A program made the translations under genes and the position numbers. Positions 45,013 through 56,103 of a DNA stretch of 64,000 nucleotides are shown here, one piece after another (position 1 is the first letter of the stretch; each line of letters starts with the position of its first letter). The DNA is taken from NCBI RefSeq assembly GCF_003573695.1, contig NW_020650859.1, positions 248,001 to 312,000 on the forward strand, written 5' to 3'. Source of the stretch: Papaver somniferum. Its lineage: Eukaryota; Streptophyta; Magnoliopsida; Ranunculales; Papaveraceae. The notes under the pieces are model-generated. The model made no database searches, was not told the DNA's origin, and saw only the letters and a list, made by a program, of their open reading frames with translations.

Positions 45013-45245
45013 ATGGCGGCAAATGCGGGAATGATTGCTGGTTCTCATAACCGGAATGAGTTCGTTGTCATTCCAAATGAAGCCGGAGCCGGAGGAGATC
45101 ATGTTTGTATTCTTACATTTATTATTATTATTATTATCTTCTTGTCATTTCCGATAGATCCCTGATTCTGTTGTTACTTGGTGATGATGATGGTTGAAAT
45201 TGAGATATGAAATGAATCACTGACACTAGAATTTTACTTCCAACA

Positions 45246-45278
<33 letters not shown>

Positions 45279-48200
45279 ATTCACTGCCAATTACAGGTTT
45301 TTGAATTTGATTTTGCATTACTAGGGCATTTTGCCCATATCTATAATTCAATTTTAGTTTACACACTTTCAATACGTTTACTGTCTGTGTTTTCAAGTTT
45401 GCTTCAGATTCCAATGATAATTCTATTTTCCTTAGGAATACTAGACTAGACTAGACTAGAAAGTGAAAAAGCCAACAATTTTGACTAGAGTCTCCCATTT
45501 CTGACTAAAACTTAATTCTCACTATCCTTCATTTATTCATCAACAAGTATTGCGCTGTCAAATCCATCTCGAGATCTACTACTTGTTAGCTTACCTGGCT
45601 CTAGTTTTTGTAAATCTTGATTTTTAGGCTTGTACAAACAGATTACCACTTTGTTTTTGAATAGTTTCTGCATCGTCTTATTGAATCTTTCATGTATGAT
45701 GTTAACGCAGGAGAAGCCAATGAAGAGTGCTGGTCAAGTGTGTCAGATCTGCGGAGACACCGTCGGGGTTAACGACAAAGGTGATGTCTTTGTGGCTTGT
45801 AATGAGTGTGCATTCCCCGTTTGTCGGCCTTGTTATGAGTACGAGAGAAGAGAGGGGAATCGCTCTTGTCCCCAGTGCAAGACTAGATACAAGAGACTCA
45901 AAGGTTTGCTGCTATTTTGACTGCTCTGATATGATTAACTATTCGCTTAATGTTTCTTGTGCATATTTGCCATCCAAACTTTTGTTTAGGTTTTTTGTCA
46001 TTATCCGCCTAATAAATAAACATGTCAGGGAGTCCAAGGGTTGAGGGAGATGATGAAGAGGATGATATCGATGACCTTGAGAATGAGTTCGCAAGGAGGC
46101 GGTGGCAACAAGAAGATGTTGACCTTTCTTCATCACATGAGTCACAACTCCCTATCCCACGTCTTACTAATGGTCGCCAGGTAACTCAAAGTTGACGCTT
46201 GTATACTTTTAGGAAAGGGCTTTGTTTACTGTCTCAGGTAGTATGTATCTAAAACAATTTTTTCTTGGCTCTTAGTGCACCTATACACAGGGTTTTGTTG
46301 TTCTCTTAGTTCCTACTTATATATGATCTTTTTCTACTTGCTTTTGTGCTTCTGCAATTACATTTTGGTTATACATGTTCGAGTCGGATTAGCATTATCA
46401 TTTACATATCTGAATACAAATATTTCAGGTATCTGGAGAAATGCCTGCAACACCAGATAGCCAGTCAGTGCGAACCACACAATCAGGTCCCCTGGGAGGT
46501 GAAAAGCGTGTTCATTCTCTTCCTTATCTAGACCCAAGTAGACCAGGTAATGCTGAATGTTTTGTCTTCTATTGATATTTTTTGAACTAGTTCTGCTTAG
46601 AATCAGTAATAACAACAATTTTTATTCGTCATTTGTGCCATACCAGTTCCAGTGAGAATTGTGGACCCCTCAAAGGACTTGAATTCCTATGGACTTGGAA
46701 ATGTTGATTGGAAAGAAAGAGTTGAGGGATGGAAACTCAAACAGGAGAAAAGTATGACGCAAATGACCAATAGATATCCCGACGGAAAGGGGGACATGGA
46801 AGGAACTGGTTCAAATGGAGAAGCTCTACCAATGTATAAGCACTTGCTTGTCCAAGATAATTTGAACTTTGCTTATTCTCATGGTGTCTCAATTCTCAAA
46901 TATTTATTGCTTTGTTTGTGTTATCTACTGCAGGGCTGGTGATCCTCGTCAACCTATGAGCCGAATTGTGCCTATATCTTCTTCTCACTTGACACCTTAC
47001 CGCATTGTCATCATACTTCGGCTTATTATCCTGGGTTTCTTCTTGCAATACCGTGTTTCCCACCCTGTTAACGAGGCTTATGGGCTATGGTTAACGTCAG
47101 TTATTTGTGAGATCTGGTTTGCCTTGTCTTGGCTTCTTGATCAATTTCCAAAATGGTATCCTATCAACCGTGAGACTTATCTTGACCGACTCGCTATAAG
47201 GTTTGCTACCTCCACATTTTCGTTCCTTAGTAGCTTATAGAGTATAGTTTGTAATGCCTTCTTGTAAACAGATTTGATCGACCAGGGGAGCCTTCACAGT
47301 TAGCTCCAGTAGATATCTTTGTCAGTACGGTGGATCCTCTCAAAGAGCCTCCTCTAGTGACAGCTAATACAGTGTTATCTATTCTTGCCGTGGATTATCC
47401 CGTTGACAAAATATCTTGCTACGTTTCGGATGATGGGTCTGCAATGTTGACCTTTGAATCCCTTTCCGAGACCTCAGAGTTTGCAAGAAAGTGGGTTCCT
47501 TTCTGCAAGAAGCACAATATTGAACCTAGGGCTCCTGAATTCTACTTTCAACAGAAGATAGATTATTTGAAGGACAAGATAGTACCTTCTTTTGTAAAAG
47601 AGAGGAGAGCAATGAAGGTAATCTAATTGACCTTAGGGTAAAACCAATCATTTCGTTTAGCTGGCGATTAACTACTAATACCAATACTAATATGAAGGAA
47701 TGGTTTCTTTTTTCAGAGGGAATACGAGGAATTCAAGGTTAGGATAAACGCCCTAGTGGCGAAGGCACAGAAAATGCCAGAAGAAGGTTGGACGATGCAG
47801 GATGGAACTCCCTGGCCTGGAAATAACCCTAGGGATCATCCTGGCATGATCCAGGTATCATAACTCTTCTTTATACCCTGATATCAGTACATAAGTTATC
47901 TTCAGTTTGCATGTTTCTCCTTTATTCTTCATTGAGCATTTTCCTTTGCTATTTTCTTGGAAATTAGGTGTTCTTAGGACACAGTGGAGGGCTTGATACA
48001 GATGGAAACGAGCTACCTCGACTTGTGTATGTTTCTCGTGAAAAACGGCCAGGTTTCCAACATCACAAGAAAGCCGGTGCAATGAATGCTTTGGTTCGTG
48101 GTGCTTAAATCTTTTTTCATCATAGGTCTTGTAATCCTATTAATCATATTTATGCAGGATCACTGACATGTTTGTCTCTTTGTCTCCTGTTTAACAGATT

Positions 48201-50442
48201 CGAGTGTCAGCTGTTCTTACCAACGGTGCCTATCTTCTGAATGTCGATTGTGATCACTACTTCAATAACAGTCAAGCTGTAAGAGAGGCCATGTGTTTCA
48301 TGATGGACCCTGCATATGGAAAGAGAACCTGTTATATCCAATTCCCACAGAGATTTGACGGCATTGATCTTCACGATCGATATGCCAATCGCAACATTGT
48401 CTTCTTTGATGTATGTATCTCATATTCTTCGTTTTTCAAGTCAAAAAGATCTATCCTTTTATGTGCATCAACGCTCATTGTTTTCATTCTGTGAAGATCA
48501 ATTTGAAAGCGTTGGATGGCGTCCAAGGTCCAGTTTATGTGGGAACAGGATGTTGTTTTAACAGACAAGCTCTATATGGTTATGATCCAGTCCTGAGTGA
48601 AGCTGACTTGGAGCCTAATATTATTGTAAAGAGTTGCTGTGGATCAAGAAAGAAGGGGAGAAAAGCGAACAAGAAGTACAGTGATAAAAACCGAGGAATG
48701 AAACGAACTGAATCTAATGTTCCTATTTTCAACATGGAAGACATTGACGAAGGTGTGGAAGGTAAGCTTGTCAAAAACGCATGGATGTCTTCTTCCTTTG
48801 TAATTAGTATCTATCACAGCAGTTGACTCCTTCCAAATCATAGATAGGGTCCAGTCTCCAGCACCTGAATAATTTTCTGCCAGAGCCATGTCAAATTTTC
48901 GGAGGAATTTGTTCTATTCATGAATGCAGATTCTAACATATAAAATTGCTTTTTTTTTTTTTTTCCTTTATAAGCTCTTCATTTATGGGTTTGTTATTAA
49001 GCATTCTCTTTATCTGTCCCCTTGCTGTAAATGTATTTTTAGTATGAATCCTTATGGCAAAGCTAACATGTTTTCTTTGCTGTTACTTTGTTCAGGCTAC
49101 GAAGAGGAAAAGTCACTAATTATGTCTCAGAAGAGGTTAGAGAAGCGATTTGGTCAATCCCCAGTTTTTATTTCATCTACATTCATGGAGCAAGGAGGGT
49201 TACCACAGTCAACCAATCCTGCATCTCTTCTGAAGGAAGCCATTCATGTCATTAGCTGTGGGTACGAGGATAAGTCCGAATGGGGTAAAGAGGTGAGCTC
49301 AAAAGGGCTATTCAAATGACATCTTTTCTGGGATTTGTATTTTTTGACAAACTTTAACTGGGCTTCTTTCTTTTCTGCAACCAGATTGGTTGGATTTATG
49401 GGTCTGTGACAGAAGATATTCTAACAGGATTCAAAATGCATGCTAGAGGATGGATATCTGTTTATTGCATGCCTCCTCGTCCTGCATTTAAAGGATCCGC
49501 TCCGATCAATCTTTCAGATCGTCTGAATCAAGTTCTTCGATGGGCCTTGGGTTCCGTTGAAATTCTTCTGAGTAGGCATTGCCCTATTTGGTATGGTTAC
49601 AGTGGAAGATTGAGGGTGTTAGAAAGACTAGCATACATAAATACCATTGTTTACCCTCTCACCTCACTTCCTCTACTTGCATACTGTATACTGCCTGCCA
49701 TTTGTCTTCTTACCGGGAAATTTATCATCCCCGAGGTCAGCTAAGTTTCATCATACCCACAGTTTATGCTTTGGTTTTATCATTTCCCAGTTTCCTCTAC
49801 TGTTTACTTGGATGTGTATATTTATATGGACTTCAATTAAACTATGTGCAGATAAGCAACTACGCTGGTATCTGGTTTATTCTACTCTTTCTTTCCATTG
49901 CTGTAACTGGAATCCTGGAGCTTCGGTGGAGTGGGGTCGGGATTGATGACTGGTGGAGAAATGAGCAGTTTTGGGTCATTGGTGGCACATCTGCACATCT
50001 TTTTGCCGTCTTCCAAGGTCTGTTGAAGGTTCTTGGCGGTATTGATACCAACTTCACTGTCACGTCCAAGGCAACCGATGACGAAGGGGATTTTGCAGAG
50101 CTTTACCTTTTCAAATGGACTGCACTTCTCATCCCTCCAACTACTGTCCTCATTGTGAACATGGTGGGTATAGTTGCAGGTGTTTCGTACGCGATAAACA
50201 GCGGGTACCAATCATGGGGTCCACTCTTTGGAAAGCTGTTTTTCGCCATATGGGTCATTCTCCATCTGTATCCTTTCTTGAAAGGTTTGTTAGGTCGGCA
50301 GAATCGTACCCCAACCATTGTCATTGTCTGGTCAATTCTTCTGGCTTCCATCTTCTCGTTGCTGTGGGTTCGTATTGATCCTTTCACTTCTGCTGCCACG
50401 AAAGCTGCTGAAAGAGGTCAGCAGTGCGGCATCAACTGTTAA
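45013..50442 (+). CDS. CESA1: Cellulose synthase A catalytic subunit, CESA1 clade
   Basis: Fourteen exons (45013-45102, 45711-45903, 46029-46180, 46429-46546, 46647-46833, 46934-47200, 47272-47617, 47717-47854, 47968-48093, 48198-48410, 48497-48761, 49096-49292, 49385-49735, 49852-50442) join in frame with GT-AG introns to 1077 residues, normal for CESA. The protein makes beta-1,4-glucan from UDP-glucose in plasma-membrane rosettes. The RING-type zinc domain starts at Cys41 (CQICGD). The catalytic motifs are DDG at 389, DCD at 556, TED at 773 and QVLRW at 813. Two helices precede and six follow the catalytic loop. The short N-terminus, [32 protein letters not shown] and the C-terminal CGINC point to the CESA1 (primary wall) group. 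No stop or frameshift is seen. Confidence 0.96.
45117..45280. repeat. ATT microsatellites in CESA1 intron 1
   Basis: Two ATT/TTA runs occur at about 45117-45136 and 45246-45277, the second of about ten units. They lie inside the first intron and would suit use as length markers. Confidence 0.95.
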
Positions 50443-50857
50443 ATTTCTTGAGGAATCCATTTTTTTGTCTCCCTGTTATATTTTTTCTACTCACCCTTGT
50501 GTAAATAATAAAGGTATGTCAAAATCTGCATGTCAGGGTTAAAGTAATTTATGGTACAAATGTTTTGTATCTGAGGGAGAAATGGGGTGAGGATAGTATC
50601 GTAGGAAGTCCTGTTTTTCTTTTTATTTCTTTGTTGTGTATTTCTCTACTCCTAGTCTGATGTGGAATCCTTTAGAATTTAGGTAGGGCATCCATTGGAG
50701 TAAGAGTTTAGTTTTGTTCTTCTTCTCGTGTTTATAGTTTGTATTTGTTAAAAGTGATTATTATAAACAAAGGAAATGGGTTAGATGATGGGACTATCAA
50801 AGGATACTCGATTATTTTAATAAATCTATAATTCAAATCTATTCAGTTAACTTAATA
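50443..50857 (+). other. CESA1 3' UTR and flank
   Basis: An AATAATAAA polyadenylation-type signal occurs near 50506-50514, about 65 bases after the stop codon. Nothing else is seen before the MITE. Confidence 0.55.
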
Positions 50858-51207
50858 CTCCCTCCGTCACCTAGTCCAAGTTTGCACAATTTTAGTCCAA
50901 GTTTGCACAATTTTTAAGACAAACAAGTGGAAAAAGTATTTTTAATCACTTTTTACAGTTATATCCTTATAGATAATAAATAGTGAATTTTTGAAATGAT
51001 TTATTTTTCAAACTACATAACAGACGTTAAAAAATATTTTAAAACACCATATAGTGAATATAAACATGACTATTAAATTATGCATATTTCTTATAATCAA
51101 TTAAAAGAATAATTTTAGAAATATCTCATTGTTTAGTGATATAGATCACTTAATAGTGGGACAAAATCTAAAAGTAAATATGTCACTTATTAGTGGGACG
51201 GAGGGAG
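50858..51207. mobile_element. Stowaway-type MITE, second copy
   Basis: The ends are CTCCCTCCGTCACC and, in reverse complement, CTCCCTCCGTCCCACTAAT, flanked by TA on both sides. The interior shares long phrases with 1985-2254 (aaatattttaaaacac, aatataaacatgactatta). A short tandem duplication of agtccaagtttgcacaattt occurs near the left end and is not present in the first copy. Confidence 0.9.
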
Positions 51208-51263
51208 TATGTAATTGAGAATCAATTTTTTTTTCCTTGAAAGTGTTTACATAGTGCTCTGTC

Positions 51264-51752
51264 TGTAGTTGCAGGAAATCCCACAACTACACCCCTATAA
51301 GAATCTAGACGATAATCTAAGAAATCATGATGGAAATCACATAATCATTCATTAAGATCTTGAAATTGGGTACAAGATAATAAGAAAATCCTAACTTGCT
51401 CTCCAAATAAACTCTCTCTCTTAAATTCCTTGTCCACCACTCTAAAAAGATCTCTCCCTTTACACGGTTGATGTACCCTTTATATAGGGTATTACATAGT
51501 GGATGACAACCGATGCATAATGGGATACAACTAATAAATCCCCTATTTTCGGAAATACTGTGCGCCATTATCGCACATTCACATAGATTATTCTCGCACA
51601 CGCTCTTGACTTCGCACGGTTCTTCACACTTTACTCGTGACTGTGCTGACATCATTTGATACGTCATTTTAGTTTAATCATGAGCGATTCCCTTCGCTCA
51701 TATTAGATCATCATTATATCACAGAGATAGTAAGTGATATTTCACTCCTACA
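51264..51752 (-). repeat. Ty3/gypsy 3' LTR (minus orientation)
   Basis: Read on the minus strand it begins TGTAGGAGTGAAAT and ends GCAACTACA, with a TATA box CCCTATATAAAG. It is clearly related to the plus-strand LTR at 59727-60159 (shared CGAAAATA-GGG-TTTATTAG, GTCATCCAC-ATGTAA and GGATTTCCTGCA-CTACA). A purine-rich tract directly before it, at 51753-51771, marks it as the 3' LTR. Confidence 0.88.
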
Positions 51753-51771
51753 TTTTGCCTCTTCTCATGTC
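51753..51771 (-). other. Gypsy polypurine tract
   Basis: On the minus strand the bases are GACATGAGAAGAGGCAAAA, directly before the LTR start TGTAGG. This fits the plus-strand primer site of an LTR retrotransposon. Confidence 0.7.
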
Positions 51772-52218
51772 GTTCTTTCTTCAGAACGAGCGATGTGAGA
51801 ATCTTTCAATCTGTAATGTCGTACATGTTTATCTTTTCATATTTCACTCAACCGATATACTTCCATAATTTCAGCCTTTATTTACACGTGTCGGTTTTAT
51901 ACCCTATTTTTAGCCGGTTATCCCTTTTACCTATTTATTAACTGAATTCTGAGGAGAGGAATTTTTTTTTTTCTCCTGAAAAGTTTCTTTTCTCTCTACT
52001 TCTGCGAGATTTTTTCATTTTTTCTGCTACTGTCTCTTCAGAAAATCTCAATTTTGATTTTGCTGCCATTTTGTTGCTGTTATTTCCACGAATTCCAACT
52101 CGAAGTTTGTTCATTCTATCGAAATTACTCTTATATTTTCTTCTATTCTTTTGATAATCCTGATTGTTATTAACTTAATTCTCATATTGTCTGCAGCAAA
52201 AGCTCTACTTCTGGTAAC

Positions 52219-54291
52219 ATGAAGATAACCGTCTCCAACGCTAAACCTTCTTCTAACATGAAGAACAAAGAATCTCAGAAAAGGAAGTCTTCGCATAACA
52301 AAGGAGTAAGAAATATCTTATTTTATTAAACAATATTGTTGCCTCTATTTCTTATCTGCACTGTTTTCGCAGGATTCCGATCGTGAGATTGATTGTGGAA
52401 AAGGGGCTAAACCCGAGAGACTTCGCAAGCCTTTAACATCTAATCTTAGTCTTTCCATTTCTGAGTTTGATTTCGTAGACAATACCCCTCATATTTCTTC
52501 CGAAACTCAAGTTCATACCAAAATTATTCTTACTATTCAAAATCCAACCTTCTCTGTTTCCCCGAATGTTTCTATCCCTCCTAAAGAAACTGTTTTTCCA
52601 GAAGAGAAAGTTGTTGATGATCAAGGAACAAAGATTATCTCCACTTCTTCTTATACAATCTTACCTGACATGAATCAAGTTCTTTCCACTTTCCCGAGTA
52701 CTCCTCTTCTTGCGAACACCGCAATTTCAAAAGATAATAATGATATTCCTGCCTCCATGAATGTCACTATCCCTTCTTCTTCTACTTCTGTTCCATCTTC
52801 ATCTGCGATTGCTTCCTTTTATTTAGACCCTCTCTCCCTTGACAAGAAAGTTTTGGAAACTGTAGAACTTGCTTCTCAAGCTTTATCTGATATTATCAAT
52901 GTTGCCCATTAATCCATTACTGATCCCTTTAAACTTCGCATATGCTATGCTTTAAGAAAGTTGTTGTGTGAGTCTCCTCCCAACAAGGCCACTAGGGATG
53001 AGATCTTCTCTCAGATTGACACAAGCGTTCATATCGCTCTAGATGTCATAGTAAATATCTTTTACATATATTCTCTTAATTACAACACCGCATATACCTA
53101 TCCTTACCTTTTTATTCTTCAGGAATCTCATCGTCGAATGATCTTATCCAAAGGATACTTTGAATCTAACTGCTCCAAGTTAGAACTTTCCCTTCAGAAC
53201 ACTTCTTTGGAAAAAGAAGTTAACAAGCTGAAAGGAGAACTCCAAGATGCAGTTCTGGATTTGGATGATATTCGCAACCAAAACCAAAACCTTAAAGGTA
53301 TTTTTTTCCTTCCCCTATGTACCCCATTATGTATAATTTATTTAAAGAAAGCTTCTCCTCGCTTATCCCTATCTCTTTATCTTCTTCGTACATTTATTAA
53401 GAGTTAAAACAGTAAGCGCATTTCGGAGAGATTCAATTTTCAATTTCTGGCTGAAGATACTCGCGCGAATAATGAAAAGTTGCAGATCCAGATTGATCAA
53501 CTAAATAACCAACACTCATATTCGCTTGACCATATCGACAATCTAACACATGAAAATGTCAACTTAATTCATCAAAATGAAACTCTGAGTAATCAAATCT
53601 CACACTTATCGAAATTATTGTATAGTTCTGATTTAAGACTTCAAACACTGTCAGAAGGAAATCAGAATCTTTCATTGGAGAAGCGTTCTTTTCTGAAGAA
53701 AAAAGCGATATTTTCGCGTCAATATTTAATCCTTCAAAAGGCTTGTTATGACCAAGAACAAGTTCTTCGCACACTGAAAATTCAGCATGAAGCATTGAAT
53801 ATTCAGAATGAAAAGATTATTCAAAGCAAGATAAACTTGAAAGTGAAGGTGAATCAACTCCAACGATAATATAATCAGTTAAAAGAATCTCATGATTCCC
53901 TTAAGAAAAAGAACAACTCTCTTTTTGTTGATGAGAAGAATATCTGATCCCGTCTCAATGGTTTAGTTGGTGATGATTTTGATAGAGTTATGAAGAAGAT
54001 GAAGAACAATAATTTCGCTTTAGTTGAATTTCTCCTCTCGCAGAAGGAAGGTAGTCACCTAGGGTTGTCTGCCTTAGTTTATTTGTCTCTTTTATTTGCC
54101 TTTTGAATATCTTCACCGCGAACCTAATGCTGACTTTTTTTTTTTTTAGAAACCGAGAAGTCGTATCAGTCTACTATTTCCCAACTGAGATCTGATTTGA
54201 CCAAAGTTCGCAAAGATCGTGCAAATCTGGAAATCACACGTACAAACCTTGAGATTTCGCTTACTGCTTCTCGGGATCGAGCACGAAGGTG
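52219..54291 (+). pseudogene. Antisense intron-containing coiled-coil ORF of gypsy element
   Basis: It runs opposite to the 3' LTR beside it. Exons: 52219-52305 (MKITVSNAKPSSN; may start further upstream), 52373-53050 (Ser/Thr/Pro-rich, then SITDPFKLRICYALRKLLCE), 53123-53297 (coiled coil SLEKEVNKLKGELQDAVLDL), about 53413-54045 (IQIDQLNNQHSYSL, IQNEKIIQSKINLKVKVNQL) and about 54151-54291 (KSYQSTISQLRSDLTKVRKD). Most introns have GT-AG ends and pyrimidine tracts. In-frame stops occur at 52910, 53867 and near 53945, and the exon 3/4 phase does not fit, so this copy is probably dead. Tat-lineage gypsy elements are known to carry extra, sometimes antisense, ORFs between pol and the 3' LTR, annotated as putative gypsy type transposon proteins with coiled-coil tails. 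This looks like one of them. Confidence 0.65.
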
Positions 54292-54482
54292 ATTTTCGTA
54301 TCTCTAAGATTTCATGGATATTAACACCAGAAATGTTGAAATGTTGAAAGGAATGTTGAAAGGCCTAGACAAATAAAGCTCTGATGTTGAATGGTGAGGA
54401 AACCCTCGCTTTCTATTGGCCGAAATAGACTTTTTTTGAGTTTTGTGAAACGAGCGTTTTGGTGAGAACACTTGGCAACGTA

Positions 54483-54700
54483 TGATTGGTTTAAAGAGAA
54501 TAAGAAAAATAATAAAAAAAGAAACCAAATTCAATTTGGAATTCGCGAGGATCGGAAACATATGATTGGTTTAAAAAGAATAGGAAAAGATAAAAAAAGA
54601 AAACCAAATTCAATTTGGAATTCGCGAGGACACTTGGTGGCGTAGGATTGGTTTAAAAATTACAAACTTAAACGGAAACCTAACCTACCGTGTTTGGAAT
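54483..54700. repeat. About 80-bp tandem repeat
   Basis: Units begin gattggtttaaa near 54483, 54564 and 54646 and carry the palindrome ccaaattcaatttgg followed by aattcgcgagga. The third copy is partial. Confidence 0.85.
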
Positions 54701-54881
54701 TTTATGGAAGTCCAAATTCAATTTGGAAATCGTGTAACTACCGTATAAGGACTCTTTTTTCCAAATTAATATGTAAAGAGAAAAAAATCCACAAATTTTG
54801 TGCGAAAATAAAAATTAACAAAAAAATAAATAATAAATAAATATAATACACATATTCTCCACATATTTAATGTGTTTTTTC

Positions 54882-55205
54882 GCCACACCAAATCAAAAAT
54901 ACATCGCCACCGTGCATGGCAAACCCCGCGCACACCAAATCAGAAATGCATTTCCATGGGACGGGCGAAATCCTGCGCACACCAAATCAAAAATGCATCT
55001 CCAAGGGATGAGGAGAAGCCCCGCGCACACCAAATCAAAAATGCATCTCCACGGGACGGGGAAAAGCCCCGCGCACACCAAATCAAAAATGCTTCCATAC
55101 GGAGTAGGACGAAGCCCCGCGCACATCAAATCAAAAATGCATCTTCACGGGATGGGACGAAGCCTCGCACATACCAAATCAAAAATGCATCTCCACTTGG
55201 ACGGA
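54882..55205. repeat. 48-bp tandem repeat array
   Basis: Seven units start with cacaccaaatcaaaaatgca or close variants near 54884, 54931, 54978, 55026, 55074, 55122 and 55168, mostly 47-48 bases apart. Because 48 is a multiple of three, several frames stay open across the array on both strands (16-residue period, for example RAHQIKNASPRDGEKP). I regard the array as non-coding DNA. Confidence 0.95.
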
Positions 55206-55760
55206 CTCAAATAAAAAAAATAAAATGTCGGGTTCGTTGCATGGACACAAGTATTGTTAATCTTGAGAACCTACCTTCCTCTTTAAAAGGTACCGATGAC
55301 ATTAGTCAAACTTATAACACGAAAAGAGGAAGTCATGATGCTCGACTAGCATTTTTGTTGGGAGATGAAAATTGCTTTGAATTTTGTGGATCACGTTTCA
55401 AAGCAAACTTGCAGTCTTCAAGTCAAGCTAACTCTAGCCTAGTCAAAAATAAAAAATCAATTTGACTCTGATAATCACATGTCTCATGCATGGGGCTAGA
55501 TTCATTAATTTTTTACTTTTAGGATTGAACCTGACTTGTCAAAATATGGATTGGATTAGTTGAATAATCAGCCGACTACTTAGAAAAACTTTTCAATGAA
55601 TTTGCTATCTAAAAGACTGGACTAATAATGGTGACTGATATCTGAGACCCTTATTCGTTGAACCTTCTTTGAAATTTCAAAGAGCATACCATTTCTTGTA
55701 TTTGTAAAACATCGATCAAACAAAAAAAAGAAAAACAACCCAGATCCTAGATTCAGAAGA
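55206..55760. other. Spacer with unassigned frame
   Basis: A plus frame continuous with the 48-bp array runs to 55465 (IVNLENLPSSLKGTD, ARLAFLLGDENCFEFCGSRF). It is non-repetitive and protein-like, but I do not recognise it. After 55466 I see nothing. Confidence 0.3.
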
Positions 55761-55761
55761 G

Positions 55762-55845
55762 AGATGGAAGATAGTATGTGTAACAGGTGGAGCTGGATAC
55801 TTGGCATCGTGCCTCATCATGAGATTACTCTTGTCAACAGACTAG
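55762..55845 (+). pseudogene. Fragment of DFR/ANR-like reductase
   Basis: The plus frame EERWKIVCVTGGAGYLASCL then IMRLLLSTD, stop, is the N-terminal NAD(P)-binding beta-alpha-beta of the dihydroflavonol reductase/anthocyanidin reductase/cinnamoyl-CoA reductase superfamily (extended SDR, VTGGxGYxxSxLxxRLL). No downstream exon is found, so it is a stray exon scrap. Confidence 0.65.
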
Positions 55846-56042
55846 ACCCAAGTTGGATTAGTCTTTCATCACATGTTCACACGAATTTCAAATCTTATCT
55901 CTAAAAGAAAATTCCACAAACAACATCGGCTGGGACACGCACTAAGATTTTCCAAGTCAAGCTCTAGTCGTCGTGAAGGAAAATTCAAACTGATTTGAGA
56001 TATTTGAACAAGCTGGAGTTCTTACGATTAAAATACAGTCTG

Positions 56043-56048
56043 TATAAA
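56043..56048 (+). promoter_or_regulatory. TATA box of receptor-like protein gene
   Basis: TATAAA lies 55-61 bases before the ATG at 56104. Transcription would start near 56070-56080, which agrees with that ATG being the first one in the mRNA. Confidence 0.55.
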
Positions 56049-56103
56049 CCAAAGCCATTCTGCACATTCATTGATCCAGCAAACACTTGAGTTAGAGTTA
56101 GCT

